A program made the position numbers and the translations under genes. From Pedobacter sp. (lineage in GTDB: Bacteria > Pseudomonadota > Gammaproteobacteria > Pseudomonadales > Moraxellaceae), in the NCBI GenBank assembly GCA_031119295.1, contig JAVHYE010000002.1, positions 1-57,995 on the forward strand: a stretch of 57,995 nucleotides of DNA, written 5' to 3'. The notes below the pieces were generated by a model. The model made no database searches, was not told the origin of the DNA, and was given only the letters and a program-made list of their open reading frames with translations. Positions 40,072 to 51,341 of this stretch are shown here, in pieces; the first letter of the stretch is position 1, and every line of letters begins with the position of its first letter.

Positions 40072-41709
40072 TCAGCGCGGATCTCCTCCCACGCCCAGTC
40101 CGATGTCCTTCTTGGGATATTTCTTGAAGGTGGCCGCATGCATGGACTGCAACTGCAGGATGGGGCCATAGACCCATTCATAGTCGCCATTGCTGCGGCT
40201 CAGGCGCTCTTTGGGATCGCGATAGATATCGAAGATCCACGGGGCTACGCCCACCGGCACAAAAGTCGACATGCTGATATTGGAGAAGGGCTGATCAAAA
40301 GGCATGACCTTGAAATAGGCCTTGAACTCGCCCCAACGCAGACCGGAAAACTCGGCCTGGTTGTAGCTGAATACGGCCTGGCGTGCCGTTTCACCGGTAT
40401 CGGACAGCAAGAAGCCGGTCTGGTTGACGCCGTCGATATAGCGTTCTTTGGGAATCTTTGATTCAACACCGCCCAGCGCTAGCGAAGTGTTGAACAAATC
40501 CATGAGGTCGAATAATCCATCGCTGACACGGCCGGCCTTGATCATGCCGGGCCAGTAGGCAATACCGGGAACACGCACGCCACCTTCCCAGGTTGTGCCT
40601 TTGCCGCCACGGAAAGGGGTGTAACCCGAGTCGGGATAGGAGTCTTCTTCCGGGCCGTTGTCCGAGGTGAAGAAAACCAGCGTATTGTCATCCAGCCCGT
40701 TGTCTTTCAGCGTTTGCATAAGGCGGCCGACAATATCATCCACTTCTACCACGGCATCCTTGTAAGGCAGTTTCGACGGACTCTTGCCCTGATAGCCGTC
40801 AGCCGGGTAGTTGTCGAAATGCACTTTGGCAAAAGCGTGCACCAGATAGAAAGGCTTTTTGGCTTCGGCTGAACGCTTGATGAAATCCACAGACCAGTTG
40901 GCAAAGTCCTGATCCACATTACCCATCTGTTTTGGCGTTTCCAGCGGATACACGATCTTGAGATCGCCGCCTTTCTTGCCTTCGACCACCGCGTTGTACT
41001 CACTCTGGCCCTTGAAGGTTTTCAGACGATCAGGGTTCAGCATGAGCTGCGGATATTTCGCGCCATTCATGTACAGGGTGTATTCGCTGACCACGGAAAG
41101 GAAGCCGTGGAATTCGTCAAAACCCACATCCTGAGGCTGCATGCCCTTGCCTTCACCGATATGCCACTTGCCGGACAGGCCGGTGACATAGCCATTCTTG
41201 CTGAGCAGATTGGCGGCGCTCATTTCATCCGCCCAGGGATTCTTGGTGGGACGATCCGATGCCAGCAGGGGGCGAGTGAGGCCGCTGCGTGCCGGAATAC
41301 GGCCTGTCATCAAGGCCGCGCGCGAGGGTGTGCACACTGGTGTGGTGTAGGTTGAAGTGAGTTTCAGGCCCTGCGCGGCAATACGGTCGATATTGGGCGT
41401 CGGTGCGCCCGCCATTTCACCGCCACCAAAAGCGCCCGGGTCGCCATAACCCATGTCGTCCACAAGAATGATGAGGATATTGGGCTTGCGGCCGGTTTTG
41501 GCTTCAAGCTGTTTCAGTTTTTCCTGTACGGCCTTGTCCTGTTCCGGATGCGGAATGGCGGGCTCAAGATAGTCCGCTACGCGTACCGTGCGGTCCCAGC
41601 CTTGCGGCGCGGCTGGGGCGGGGGGCGGCTTGGCCGCCATGCTGAAAGAGCTGGCTAGCAGGCATGTGCCTGCCAGTACATGAATCAAGGAGCCTCTGAC
41701 ATAACGCAT
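40072..41709 (-). CDS. Exported arylsulfatase (canonical C-x-P-S-R signature)
   Basis: KPNILIILVDDMGYGDPGAFGGG; TTPVCTPSRAALMTGRIPARSGL; FTSDNGPEEDSYPDSGYTPFRGGKGTTWEGGVRVPGI. Confidence 0.95.
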   Translation of the reverse strand: MRYVRGSLIHVLAGTCLLASSFSMAAKPPPAPAAPQGWDRTVRVADYLEPAIPHPEQDKAVQEKLKQLEAKTGRKPNILIILVDDMGYGDPGAFGGGEMAGAPTPNIDRIAAQGLKLTSTYTTPVCTPSRAALMTGRIPARSGLTRPLLASDRPTKNPWADEMSAANLLSKNGYVTGLSGKWHIGEGKGMQPQDVGFDEFHGFLSVVSEYTLYMNGAKYPQLMLNPDRLKTFKGQSEYNAVVEGKKGGDLKIVYPLETPKQMGNVDQDFANWSVDFIKRSAEAKKPFYLVHAFAKVHFDNYPADGYQGKSPSKLPYKDAVVEVDDIVGRLMQTLKDNGLDDNTLVFFTSDNGPEEDSYPDSGYTPFRGGKGTTWEGGVRVPGIAYWPGMIKAGRVSDGLFDLMDLFNTSLALGGVESKIPKERYIDGVNQTGFLLSDTGETARQAVFSYNQAEFSGLRWGEFKAYFKVMPFDQPFSNISMSTFVPVGVAPWIFDIYRDPKERLSRSNGDYEWVYGPILQLQSMHAATFKKYPKKDIGLGVGGDPR

Positions 41710-41893
41710 AAGTCGTCCTTGCCACTTGGCAGTCAGGTGTTTTTTTATGACAAAAAAGGGTGGAGCTGGCCTTCAAATCAGCTGAGGGCGCTAGCGTGTA
41801 TAGCCTCCCGGGGGCAGATTTGCTAGAGCCATGCGCGGCTTTATCTGAGCCGACGATCGCCTTATTGCTAACGCATGGAGCAGGCTGTTTTTC

Positions 41894-42124
41894 TCATTCC
41901 TCCAGCAGCTCTTTCGGTACCTCATTCTTCAGCATCAATCCGCACTGCTCATTCAAGGGATTGAACACAATCACCGCTTCTCCACGTGTCAGCGCGCGAC
42001 GTGCCCTTTCCACGCGTGTGGCCAGCGGTGTGTCATCACCATTGTCCGTGCCATCGCGGGTGACGAAGTCTTCCAGCAGACGGGTCAGGGTATCGGGGTC
42101 CAGCATATTGGGAGGGATGATCAC
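41894..42124 (-). CDS. yheU: UPF0270 / YheU-family protein
   Basis: From GTG 42124: VIIPPNMLDPDTLTRLLEDFVTRDGTDNGDDTPLATRVERARRALTRGEAVIVFNPLNEQCGLMLKNE. Confidence 0.8.
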   Translation of the reverse strand: MIIPPNMLDPDTLTRLLEDFVTRDGTDNGDDTPLATRVERARRALTRGEAVIVFNPLNEQCGLMLKNEVPKELLEE

Positions 42125-42185
42125 GGGATATGAGTCCGGCTGCAGGGAGACGCGGATTATTGCGTGAATGCGCTGGGCGGAATAC

Positions 42186-42764
42186 TCAAACCCCGAATAA
42201 AGGCAGGGTACGGTTTTCCAGACGGCGTTTGCCGGAGACTTTTTCCGGCGCGGCATCGTCACGTGCGCCTTCATGCACCAGCAGCCAGTGTTTGCGCGGC
42301 AGGCCGCCGGCATAGCCGGTCAGGCTGCCGTCACTGCCGATAACGCGGTGGCAGGGCACGACGAGGGCGACAGGATTACGCGCATTGGCACTGGCCACGG
42401 CGCGTATGGCTTCGGGCTGACCTATGGCCTGGGCAAGCTGCGCATAGTTCCAGGTTTGTCCGGCGGGAATGCGCCGCAGGGTCTGCCAGACCTGTTGCTG
42501 GAAGCGGGTACCGGAAGCGTGCACGGGAATATGATCCAGCGCGGTGATTTCGCCAGCCAGATAAGCCAACAGGGCATCGTGGATTTCTTCAGGCAGGCGG
42601 CGCTGTTCGCTGGGCACATGGCCGAAGCGACGAGCGAAATACTGGCGAAAGCGGGTTTCGTAATCCTGGAAATCAAGTGCGCAGAGATGGCCGCCGCCAT
42701 GGGCCAGCAGCAAGGTGCCCAGCGGGGAGGGCAGTCTGTCCAGAAAGATCGGGGGCTGATTCAT
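42186..42764 (-). CDS. ogt: Methylated-DNA--[protein]-cysteine S-methyltransferase
   Basis: GTRFQQQVWQTLRRIPAGQTWNYAQLAQAIGQPEAIRAVASANARNPVALVVPCHRVIGSDGSLTGYAGGLPRK. Confidence 0.95.
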   Translation of the reverse strand: MNQPPIFLDRLPSPLGTLLLAHGGGHLCALDFQDYETRFRQYFARRFGHVPSEQRRLPEEIHDALLAYLAGEITALDHIPVHASGTRFQQQVWQTLRRIPAGQTWNYAQLAQAIGQPEAIRAVASANARNPVALVVPCHRVIGSDGSLTGYAGGLPRKHWLLVHEGARDDAAPEKVSGKRRLENRTLPLFGV

Positions 42765-42877
42765 GGCGGCACTCCTCTGTCGTCATGATTTTCTTGTGAG
42801 AGGCGTTTTACAGCAGTGTCACCGCTGAAGATGACAGTCTGTAGCCGGGCTCTGTTGGGGCTTTGTTGCGGCTTTAT

Positions 42878-42908
42878 AACCCCGGGCAGTTTGTCTGCCC
42901 GGGGTTAG
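42878..42908 (-). terminator. 13-bp perfect hairpin downstream of the porin, putative operon end
   Basis: TAACCCCGGGCAG tttgt CTGCCCGGGGTTA; weak U tract. Confidence 0.65.
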
Positions 42909-42919
42909 TCACAAGCCCC

Positions 42920-44272
42920 TTAGCGCATCAGGTCGAGCTGGGCGCTGAGCTGGATACGCGTGGCATCGCGGTCAGAGCCATCCTTGAGCTCCAGCGTGCC
43001 ATGCAGGACTTCCATCCCCATGGTGAGGCGGGTATTGGCCGGGCTCCAGAGCAGGTTCAGAGACGCATACTGGTCCTTGTGCAGGGCATCGGCAGCCTGG
43101 CCGGCGCTGTTGTCCACCTGCAAATTGCCGTAGACCAGCGAGCTGTTCCACTGCTCGGTCCAGTAATGCTGGTAAGCCACATAGCCGCCCACGCTCTTCA
43201 GCGCTTCCAGTTCGCCATTGGCATCAAAGCCGGCGTCCTGGGAGCCGCCATTCAGATCGGAAAAATAGTGGCCGAGGCCTTGGCCACCAGTGAAGCCGAA
43301 CTGCACGGAATCCGAGCCCACAACTTTCACTACGCCGGTGATGCTGGCGCCACCACCCATGACGGAGTCGTCGTTGCCGGCGCCATCGTCGTAGGCGACA
43401 TCACGCAGTACGGCACCCAGTTGCACATGGCCACCGGTGGATTCCCAGCGGACACGGCCCACGAAGTCGGGCATGGGTGTGCTGGCATCGCCGGTAACAG
43501 TGCCACCGCCAGCGTAATCAATTTCCGAGGCTGGTCTTTCAATAGCGAAAGCGATATTGCTGCCTTCACTCAAGGCCTTGGAAAAACGCAGCTGCGGTGT
43601 GAACAGGAAGACCGCACCACCGGGGCCGGCAAAGTCCAGGGTGTTGGGCAGGGAATCAGCATCCATGAAGGTGGAGTAGGTGTAACCACCGAGGATGTTG
43701 TTCACCTGTGCGAAAGCATGGCGCAGACGGTAGTTGGTGCTGCCACCGGAACCGAAGAAATCGTTTTCGATCAGGATACGCAGGGGACCCAGCGTATCGT
43801 TGGTGGGGCGACGGATTTCAAAATTGATACGCGTCTGTTTGGCATGCATATGGAACTGGTTGTCAGCACCAGTTGCCGGCAGGGCCGAGACGATGAACTG
43901 GTCGGGATCACCGGTGGGGTCCAGATCGTAAATCGCATCCAGCTTCAGATAGCCGCCTATGCGCATCACGCTTTGCGTATTGGGCAGTTTGAAAAAGCCG
44001 GACAGATCATCGCCATAGGTAGCGTTGTCGATACGGGCAGCAGCACTGGCAGCATCATTGATGGTGCGACGCACCAGCAGGGGCGCTTCCTTGTAGGCTG
44101 TCTTGATTTCATTCTGCGTAGACACAATGGCAGCCGAATTCTGGCTGGCCTGTTTTTCCAGTGCATCAATACGGGCACGCAGGGCATCCAGTTCACTGTC
44201 ATTGGCGGCCAAGGCGCTACTGCCGGCCATGGCCAGCAGTATGGCAGCACTCAGTTTGTGCATGGTGTTCAT
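42920..44272 (-). CDS. DcaP-like outer-membrane porin with coiled-coil N-terminus
   Basis: MNTMHKLSAAILLAMAGSSALAANDSELDALRARIDALEKQ...GYLKLDAIYDLDPTGDPDQFIVSALP...FELRRPT-like, FGSGGSTNYRLRHAFAQV; 18 nt after upstream gene. Confidence 0.8.
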   Translation of the reverse strand: MNTMHKLSAAILLAMAGSSALAANDSELDALRARIDALEKQASQNSAAIVSTQNEIKTAYKEAPLLVRRTINDAASAAARIDNATYGDDLSGFFKLPNTQSVMRIGGYLKLDAIYDLDPTGDPDQFIVSALPATGADNQFHMHAKQTRINFEIRRPTNDTLGPLRILIENDFFGSGGSTNYRLRHAFAQVNNILGGYTYSTFMDADSLPNTLDFAGPGGAVFLFTPQLRFSKALSEGSNIAFAIERPASEIDYAGGGTVTGDASTPMPDFVGRVRWESTGGHVQLGAVLRDVAYDDGAGNDDSVMGGGASITGVVKVVGSDSVQFGFTGGQGLGHYFSDLNGGSQDAGFDANGELEALKSVGGYVAYQHYWTEQWNSSLVYGNLQVDNSAGQAADALHKDQYASLNLLWSPANTRLTMGMEVLHGTLELKDGSDRDATRIQLSAQLDLMR

Positions 44273-44290
44273 GGTTTTCTCCTTGGCCAA

Positions 44291-46588
44291 TCAGGCCTTC
44301 TTGTTTTTCAGGCAGCAGACTTCGTAGTGCACGCCCTTGTCATCGCGCTTGATTTCAAGGCCGTGGATTTCCGTTTCAAAGCCGGGGAATTGTGAATCCA
44401 GATCGCGGCAGTTTTTCAGGTAATCAAGAACCGCGGGCTGGTCGAACTTCTCACCGGGCATGATGACGGGAATGCCGGGCGGGTAGGGCACCAGCATCAC
44501 GGCCGGAATGCGGCCGGCCAGCTTGTCCATGGGCACGAGCTCGACTTCATTGCGCACCAGTTTGTCGTAGGCATCGCAGGGCAGCATCACCGGCGTGGGC
44601 AGGTCGGTGTACATGTCCTCCATGAGCTTGAGCGTGCTGTGGTCCTTGTAGAACTTGTGCAGCTTCGCGGCCAGGTCCTTGATGCCTATGCCGGCATAGG
44701 TGCCCGGATTCTGTTCGGCCAGGTCGGGGAAGACCTGTTCCACCGGTGCATTGCGGTCGAAGAGCTCCTTGAAGCGGAACAGTTCGGCCAGCAACGAACC
44801 CCATTTGCCCTTGGTGATGCCGATGGAGAACAGCACGAGGATGGAATAGAGGCCGGTCTTTTCCACCACGAGACCATGGCGCCAGAGATAACGGCTCACC
44901 AGTGCAGCAGGAATACCTTCGGCCTGCAGCTTGCCGTTGATGTCTATGCCGGGCGTGAGGATGGTGACCTTGATGGGGTCCAGCATGGCGTGGTCTTTGG
45001 TCACATGCTTGAAGCCATGCCATTTGGCATCGGCTTTCAGCATGAAGTCCTTGGCATCCACATCGATGGTGGCCAGCGGTGCCACCTTGGCATTCTTGCT
45101 GTCAGCAATTTTTTCCGGCTGCCAGGCATTGAAGAACCACTCGCCGCGGCCTTTCATTTCCTGATGCGTTTTTGCAATCTTGCGGCGGAAAGCCATGGCT
45201 TCGGCAATCGCATCTTCAATCAGCGCACGGCCGGCGCCGCCGGCCATCATGCGGCTGGCCACATCGCAGGAGGCAATGATGCTGTACTGCGGTGAGGTGG
45301 AGGTGTGCATCATATAGGACTCATTGAAGCGCGCATGCGAGAAGTCACCTTCCGCATTGTTCTTCACATGAATCATCGACGCCTGCGACAGCGCCGCCAG
45401 CAGCTTGTGCGTGGAATGCGTGGTGAAGGTGACTGGCTCGCCCGGCTTGGGTTTGGCGCTGGCGGCCATGCCGTAGCGGCCTTCGTAGAAGGGGCTGAAG
45501 CGGGCATAGGCATACCAGGCTTCGTCGAAGTGCAGTACTTCCACCTGCTTGGCCAGCGCCGTGCGTATGGCGGGAGCGTTATAGCAGAGACCGTCATAGG
45601 TGGAGTTGGTCACTACAGCCAGACGGGGCTTCTGTTTCTTGTTCTTGATCAGTGGCGAATCGTCGATTTTCTTCTGTATGGCTTCCGGCGTGAATTCCGC
45701 TTCGGGAATGGGGCCGATGATGCCGTAGGGATTACGCGTGGGGCGGAAATACACCGGCACTGCACCGGTCATGATCATGGAATGCAGGATGGATTTATGG
45801 CAGTTGCGGTCGGCTACCACGATGTCGCCACGCGAGACCGAACCATGCCAGACCATCTTGTTGGCGGTGGAGGTGCCGTTGGTGACGAAGTAGGTGCGGT
45901 CGGCGCCGAAATTGTCCGCCGCTTCACGCTCGGCCTCGCCCACCACGCTGGTGTGCTCCAGCAGTGAGCCCAGTTCCGGCACGGAAATGGACAGGTCGGA
46001 ACGGAAAGTGGTTTCGCCGAAGAAATCAAAGAAGGCACGGCCCACGGGTGACTTCAGGAAAGCCACGCCGCCGGAGTGGCCGGGTGTATGCCAGGAGTAT
46101 TTGTGCTTCTCGGTATGCGTGACCAGCGCCTCGAAGAAGGGTGGCAGCAGTTTGGCGAGATAGGCTTCGAGAGCCTCTTCAAGACGGCCGGCAATGAAGG
46201 CGGCGGTGTCTTCCAGCTTGTAGATGAAGCCGGTGAGCTGGGAGATCAGTTCCACCGGCAACTCGTCCAGGGCGCTCACGGAGGAGTCCATGAAAATGCC
46301 CACACGCGGATAGCGACTGCGGAAGCGCTGAATGGCGACAGCCAGATCGGCCACCGGCAGATGCGCCACCGTGGAGTGGTTGACCACGATCACGCCGATC
46401 TGCGGATTGGCGATGATGCGCGCTGCACCGTCTTCAAAATCATCCGCTGTCATTACATCGATATCGTTCTCGATCAGCACCGAGATGATGTCGCGTATGG
46501 CACGACCGCCCGCGTTATCGGCGTTCAAGTCCTGATCGATGATGAGGACGGGAAATTTTTCGCGCAGAAAATCCTGTGCACTGGCCAT
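44291..46588 (-). CDS. Arg/Lys/Orn-type PLP-dependent amino acid decarboxylase (fold type I, wing domain)
   Basis: N-terminal wing domain; GVAFLKSPVGRAFFDFFGE; TNGTSTANKMVWHGSVSRGDIVVADRNCHKS; FDEAWYAYARF; THSTHKLLAALSQASMIHV. Confidence 0.92.
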   Translation of the reverse strand: MASAQDFLREKFPVLIIDQDLNADNAGGRAIRDIISVLIENDIDVMTADDFEDGAARIIANPQIGVIVVNHSTVAHLPVADLAVAIQRFRSRYPRVGIFMDSSVSALDELPVELISQLTGFIYKLEDTAAFIAGRLEEALEAYLAKLLPPFFEALVTHTEKHKYSWHTPGHSGGVAFLKSPVGRAFFDFFGETTFRSDLSISVPELGSLLEHTSVVGEAEREAADNFGADRTYFVTNGTSTANKMVWHGSVSRGDIVVADRNCHKSILHSMIMTGAVPVYFRPTRNPYGIIGPIPEAEFTPEAIQKKIDDSPLIKNKKQKPRLAVVTNSTYDGLCYNAPAIRTALAKQVEVLHFDEAWYAYARFSPFYEGRYGMAASAKPKPGEPVTFTTHSTHKLLAALSQASMIHVKNNAEGDFSHARFNESYMMHTSTSPQYSIIASCDVASRMMAGGAGRALIEDAIAEAMAFRRKIAKTHQEMKGRGEWFFNAWQPEKIADSKNAKVAPLATIDVDAKDFMLKADAKWHGFKHVTKDHAMLDPIKVTILTPGIDINGKLQAEGIPAALVSRYLWRHGLVVEKTGLYSILVLFSIGITKGKWGSLLAELFRFKELFDRNAPVEQVFPDLAEQNPGTYAGIGIKDLAAKLHKFYKDHSTLKLMEDMYTDLPTPVMLPCDAYDKLVRNEVELVPMDKLAGRIPAVMLVPYPPGIPVIMPGEKFDQPAVLDYLKNCRDLDSQFPGFETEIHGLEIKRDDKGVHYEVCCLKNKKA

Positions 46589-46601
46589 GATTATCTCCTT
46601 G

Positions 46602-48134
46602 TCACGGTGTCGTTGAGGCAGATGGTGTTGAGGATGGGGCAGGTGTTACGGGTGCGGCGGCAGGCGCTGCACCTTGGGCTTGCTGTTCGTTTTTCTGTTC
46701 TTGTTGCTGCTCTTGCTGCTCTTGCTGCCTCTGCGGATCGGCATGTTCTATCCAGCTGCCGCCCAGGGCCTTGTAGAGATTGATGACGGCAATCACGGTG
46801 TCAGCCTGCGACTGTGCATGCGAGAGCTGCACGGTGAAAAGGCTGCGCTCGGCATCCAGCACATCGATATAGCTGGTGTAGCCGCCGTCATAGCGCATAC
46901 GTGCCAGCTTGGCGTAGCGCGACAGTGCGCCCACCTGACGGGTCTGCGCTTCCAGTCGCTCCTGCGTGGTTTGCACCTGCGAGAGCGAGCGGTCGGTATC
47001 GGCAAAGGCGTTCTGTATGGCGCTCTGGTAGACCGCCAGCAACTCACGCTGACGTGCATGCGCCGCGTTGACCTGGCCCTTGATGGCACCGAAACGGAAA
47101 ATCGGTCCGGTAATGCTGCCGGCATAGCGCCAGGTGCGTGAAGGCGCATCGAAAAGATTGTCGAAATCGTTGCTGGTACCGCCGAACAGACCGGTCAGGC
47201 TGATCTGGGGGAAGTACTGTGAACGCGCCTCACCAATACGTGCATTGGCGGCAATCATGGCTTGTTCGGCACTGCGCAGGTCAGGGCGACGCTCCAGCAA
47301 TTCCGAAGGCAGGCCTTCCGGTGGTGCGGCCAGTCTGAGCTGGTCTATGGCCTTGCCGCGCGGAATTTGCGCGCTGCTGCGGCCGGTGAGCACGGCGAGA
47401 TTGTTTTCGGCAATGGCAATGGCCTGGCGCGCATCGGGAATGGCGGCGCGGGCAGCTTCGTATTCCGATTCCTGCTGCGCGTATTCCACGCCGGAAACCA
47501 CACCGCCCTCATGGCGACGCCGGAAAAGATCGAGTGCATCTTCACGGGTCTTGGCGGTGTTGATGGCGATTTCCAGCTGCAGGTCCAGGCTGCGCAGATT
47601 CACATAGCCGGCGGCCACTGATGTCACCAGGGAAAGAATCACGGCCTGGCGGTTTTCTTCGCTGGACAGTAATTCCGCCTTGGCGGCATCGCTGGCGGAG
47701 CGAACCCGGCCGAAGAGATCGATTTCCCAATCCGCGGTAAGGCCAGCATTGAGACGCGTAGTGGCGCCCAAAGGTGGAATCTTGTCGCGGCCCGCACCAG
47801 CGGCGTAGCCGATTTGCGGGAAGTAGGCGCTGCGCGTGGTTTGCAGTGTGGCGGCAAACTGGTCGACACGGGCGGTGGCGCGCAGCAGGTCCTGGTTGTT
47901 TTTCAGGGCATCATCAACCAGACCGTTGAGCACGGGATCACCTAAGTCTTCCCACCAGCGATCCTTGATTTGTTCATTGCCTTGTTCCGCACTGCGCTCC
48001 GTCTTTGTATCGCCGAACTGACGGAAATTCGCATCGGTTTTGGCGTCAGGGCGGTTATAGACCGGCGCCAGCGAGCAGGCAGACAGCAGCAGGCAGGCAG
48101 AAATGGAGGAGGCGAGCAGAGACTTGCGCATCAT
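46602..48134 (-). CDS. RND efflux outer-membrane lipoprotein (NodT/OprM family)
   Basis: Lipobox [36 protein letters not shown]; duplicated OEP domains; Gln/Glu-rich C-terminus. Confidence 0.94.
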   Translation of the reverse strand: MMRKSLLASSISACLLLSACSLAPVYNRPDAKTDANFRQFGDTKTERSAEQGNEQIKDRWWEDLGDPVLNGLVDDALKNNQDLLRATARVDQFAATLQTTRSAYFPQIGYAAGAGRDKIPPLGATTRLNAGLTADWEIDLFGRVRSASDAAKAELLSSEENRQAVILSLVTSVAAGYVNLRSLDLQLEIAINTAKTREDALDLFRRRHEGGVVSGVEYAQQESEYEAARAAIPDARQAIAIAENNLAVLTGRSSAQIPRGKAIDQLRLAAPPEGLPSELLERRPDLRSAEQAMIAANARIGEARSQYFPQISLTGLFGGTSNDFDNLFDAPSRTWRYAGSITGPIFRFGAIKGQVNAAHARQRELLAVYQSAIQNAFADTDRSLSQVQTTQERLEAQTRQVGALSRYAKLARMRYDGGYTSYIDVLDAERSLFTVQLSHAQSQADTVIAVINLYKALGGSWIEHADPQRQQEQQEQQQEQKNEQQAQGAAPAAAPVTPAPSSTPSASTTP

Positions 48135-51100
48135 GCGTCCTCCCCATTGTCATGTTTGTCGTGTTCCGGATTGCTGTGCCCATGCTTGGCCGCTTCAGCC
48201 GCGGCTTTGGCTTCTTTCTTTTTGGCAGAGCGCTCCGACAGCGACTCCAGTCCCCAATAGAACATGGGGATGAAGAAGATGGCGATGACGGTAGCACCCA
48301 GCATGCCGCCTATCACACCCGTCCCCAGAGAGTGACGGCTGGCCGAGGAAGCGCCACTGGCGATGGCCAGCGGAATACAGCCCAGCGTAAAGGCCAGAGA
48401 GGTCATGATGATGGGGCGCAGGCGCAGTTTGGCGGCATGCAGGGCTGCATCCAGCGGCGACAGTTTTTCTTTTTCGCGCATTTCCACCGCGAATTCGAAA
48501 ATCAGGATGGCGTTCTTCGCCGCCAGCGCAATCAATACGGTAAGACCGATCTGGAAATACACATCGTTTTCCAGGCCGCGCAGCAGGATGGCCACCAGAG
48601 CGCCGAAGATGGCAAAAGGCACGGCCATGATCACGCCGAAGGGCAGGGTCCATTTCTCGTACTGTGCCGCCAGAATCAGGAAGACCATGATCATGCCGAA
48701 GATGAAGACCACGGCAGCCGTAGAGCCCGCTTTCTTTTCTTCATAGGCCTGGCCGCTCCAGGCATTGCCGAAATCGGAAGGCAGCACTTCGGCGGCAATT
48801 TCTTCCATGGCCGCCAGCGCCTGACCGGAGCTGTAACCCGGTGCGGGTCCGCCACTGATTTTGGCGGCCGGGAAGTTATTGAAGCGGGTAACGATGTCGG
48901 CACCGGTCACATAACGCGTGGTCACCATGGAGTTGAGCGGCACCATGGCATTGTCGCGGTTACGCACATAAATCTGGTCCAGACTTTCCGGGCGCACGCG
49001 ATAGGAAGGCTCGGCCTGCAGGATGACCTGGAAGAGTCGGCTGTTCTTGGGGAACTGGCTGACATAGAGCGAGCCGAACATGGTCTGCAGCGAGGAATAG
49101 ATATTCTGGATGGGAACACCCTGGGCTTCGGCGCGTTCTCTGTCCACATCCACCATGAGCTGGCGCGAGCGGGTATTGATGGTGGAATTGACGCCGGCAA
49201 GCTCCGGGCGTTGCCGGGCTTTCTGGATGATCTGGTGCACCACATCTTCCATTTTTGACAGCGGCGCATCGCCCTTGCTCTGCACCCAGAATTCAAAACC
49301 ACCGGTGGTGCCGAGACCGGGAATAGAAGGGGGATTCACCGGCATCACAATGCCTTCTTTATAACCGGCAAAAGTTTTCATGCCGCGCGCGATCAGGGCG
49401 TCGGCCTTGGCCTCGGCTTCCTGACGCTCGGCAAACCCCTTGAACGATACGAAGGTAGTCGCGGCATTGCCCTTGTTCTGGCCGTCGATAAGGCTGTAAC
49501 CGGCAATGGAGGCCACGGCATTGACGCCGGGCTGTTTCTGGAACCACTCCGAGGCCTTGTCAGCGAGATCTTCGGTGCGATCCAGGCTGGCTGCATCCGG
49601 CAGCATGACCACATTGAAGATATAACCCTGGTCTTCCACAGGCAGGAAGGAGCTGGGAATTTTGGCGAACAGGCCCACGGTCAGCACCAACATGCCGCCG
49701 ATCAGCAGGAAGGCAACCATCAGGCGCTTGATGGCTATTGCGCTGATGCGCGTATAGCCCTCGGTGAGTTTTTCAAAGCCATTATTGAAGGCTTTGAAGA
49801 AGCCTTTCTTTTCGCCATGGCCCGGCTTGAGCAGGATGGCGGAGAGCGCAGGGGAGAGCGTGAGCGCCACGATGCCGGAGAGCACCACGGAAATCGCGAT
49901 GGTGACAGCGAACTGTTTATAAAGCTGGCCGGTGATGCCGGAGAGGAAGGTCACTGGAATGAATACAGCCAGCAGGACCAGCACGATGGCAATCACCGGC
50001 CCGGTCACTTCATCCATGGCCTTTTTGGCCGCCTCTTTCGGTGAAAGACCGAACTCGGCCATGTTTCGTTCGACGTTTTCCACCACCACGATGGCATCGT
50101 CCACGACAATACCGATGGCTAATACCATCCCGAATAGCGTGAGCATATTGACGGAATAGCCCAGCGCACTCATGCCGATAAAGGTACCGATAATGGATAC
50201 CGGCACGGCCAGAATGGGAATCAGGGTGGCGCGGAAGCTTTGCAGGAAGAGGAAGACCACGATGATGACGAGGATCACGGCTTCGATGAAGGTGTGTATC
50301 ACTTCATCAATGGATTCCTGCACGAACTCTGTGGTGTCGAGGGCGACAGAATATTCCATGCCCTTGGGGAAGGATTTTTTCAGCTCGGCCAGGGTGGCGC
50401 GTACATTCTTGGAAACTTCCAGTGCATTGGCGCCGGGCTGCTGGTAGACGGCAATCACGGTGGCGATCTTGCCGTTGTATTTGCTGCGTATGGAATAATC
50501 CTTGGAACCCAGTTCGGCATGACCGATATCGCGTACCCGCACCAGCGAGCCATCACCTTCACCGGCGCGCAGGATGATGTTGTCGAATTGCGAGGGCTCG
50601 GTCATGCGGCCCGAGGTGGCCACCGGGAAGGTCTGTTGCACGCGGCCTTCGGTGGGCGATTGCCCAAGGCGGCCGGCGGCGTACTGCTCGTTCTGTTCGG
50701 AAACGGCGTTCTGCACATCGGTAGCGGTGAGGCCCAGCGCCGCCATGCGATCCGGCTTCAGCCAGATACGCATGGCGTAATCCGGCGTGCCCATGATGGA
50801 GGCCTGGTTGGCGCCGGGAATACGCTTCAGCGCATCCAGCACATAGATATTGGTGTAGTTGGCGACATAGGTCTGGTCGAAGCTGTCATCCGGTGAATAC
50901 AGCGCAATCACCATCAAGAAAGCCTGCGAGCGTTTCTGCACGGAAACACCCTGGGCCTGCACTTCATCCGGTAGCTGTGGCAGGGCAAGGTTGGCGCGGT
51001 TCTGCACGTCCACCTGGGCCAGCGCAGGATCGGTACCGATTTCAAAAAAGGCAGTGATGGTGGTGTTGCCGGTGGATGAGCTGGTAGAGCTCATATACAT

Positions 51101-51331
51101 CATGTCGTCGGCGCCGTTGATCTGCTGTTCCAGCGGTGCGGCCACATTTTGTGAAACCACTTCAGCGCTGGCACCGGGATAGGTGGCGCTGACGGTGATG
51201 GTGGGAGGAGAAATATCCGGGAATTGCGCAATGGGCAGGTTGACCATGGCCACAAGGCCGGCAATCACCAGAACAATGGAAATGACCGAGGAGAAAATCG
51301 GCCGATCGATGAAGAAATGCGAAAACTTCAT
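48131..51331 (-). CDS. RND efflux inner-membrane transporter (HAE1, AcrB/MexB-like)
   Basis: [96 protein letters not shown]. Confidence 0.97.
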   Translation of the reverse strand: MKFSHFFIDRPIFSSVISIVLVIAGLVAMVNLPIAQFPDISPPTITVSATYPGASAEVVSQNVAAPLEQQINGADDMMYMSSTSSSTGNTTITAFFEIGTDPALAQVDVQNRANLALPQLPDEVQAQGVSVQKRSQAFLMVIALYSPDDSFDQTYVANYTNIYVLDALKRIPGANQASIMGTPDYAMRIWLKPDRMAALGLTATDVQNAVSEQNEQYAAGRLGQSPTEGRVQQTFPVATSGRMTEPSQFDNIILRAGEGDGSLVRVRDIGHAELGSKDYSIRSKYNGKIATVIAVYQQPGANALEVSKNVRATLAELKKSFPKGMEYSVALDTTEFVQESIDEVIHTFIEAVILVIIVVFLFLQSFRATLIPILAVPVSIIGTFIGMSALGYSVNMLTLFGMVLAIGIVVDDAIVVVENVERNMAEFGLSPKEAAKKAMDEVTGPVIAIVLVLLAVFIPVTFLSGITGQLYKQFAVTIAISVVLSGIVALTLSPALSAILLKPGHGEKKGFFKAFNNGFEKLTEGYTRISAIAIKRLMVAFLLIGGMLVLTVGLFAKIPSSFLPVEDQGYIFNVVMLPDAASLDRTEDLADKASEWFQKQPGVNAVASIAGYSLIDGQNKGNAATTFVSFKGFAERQEAEAKADALIARGMKTFAGYKEGIVMPVNPPSIPGLGTTGGFEFWVQSKGDAPLSKMEDVVHQIIQKARQRPELAGVNSTINTRSRQLMVDVDRERAEAQGVPIQNIYSSLQTMFGSLYVSQFPKNSRLFQVILQAEPSYRVRPESLDQIYVRNRDNAMVPLNSMVTTRYVTGADIVTRFNNFPAAKISGGPAPGYSSGQALAAMEEIAAEVLPSDFGNAWSGQAYEEKKAGSTAAVVFIFGMIMVFLILAAQYEKWTLPFGVIMAVPFAIFGALVAILLRGLENDVYFQIGLTVLIALAAKNAILIFEFAVEMREKEKLSPLDAALHAAKLRLRPIIMTSLAFTLGCIPLAIASGASSASRHSLGTGVIGGMLGATVIAIFFIPMFYWGLESLSERSAKKKEAKAAAEAAKHGHSNPEHDKHDNGEDA

Positions 51332-51341
51332 ATCGGCTGTC

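Noticed and set aside
42863-44395. 510-aa plus-strand ORF
   Set aside because: Antisense to the DcaP-like porin, no family motifs.
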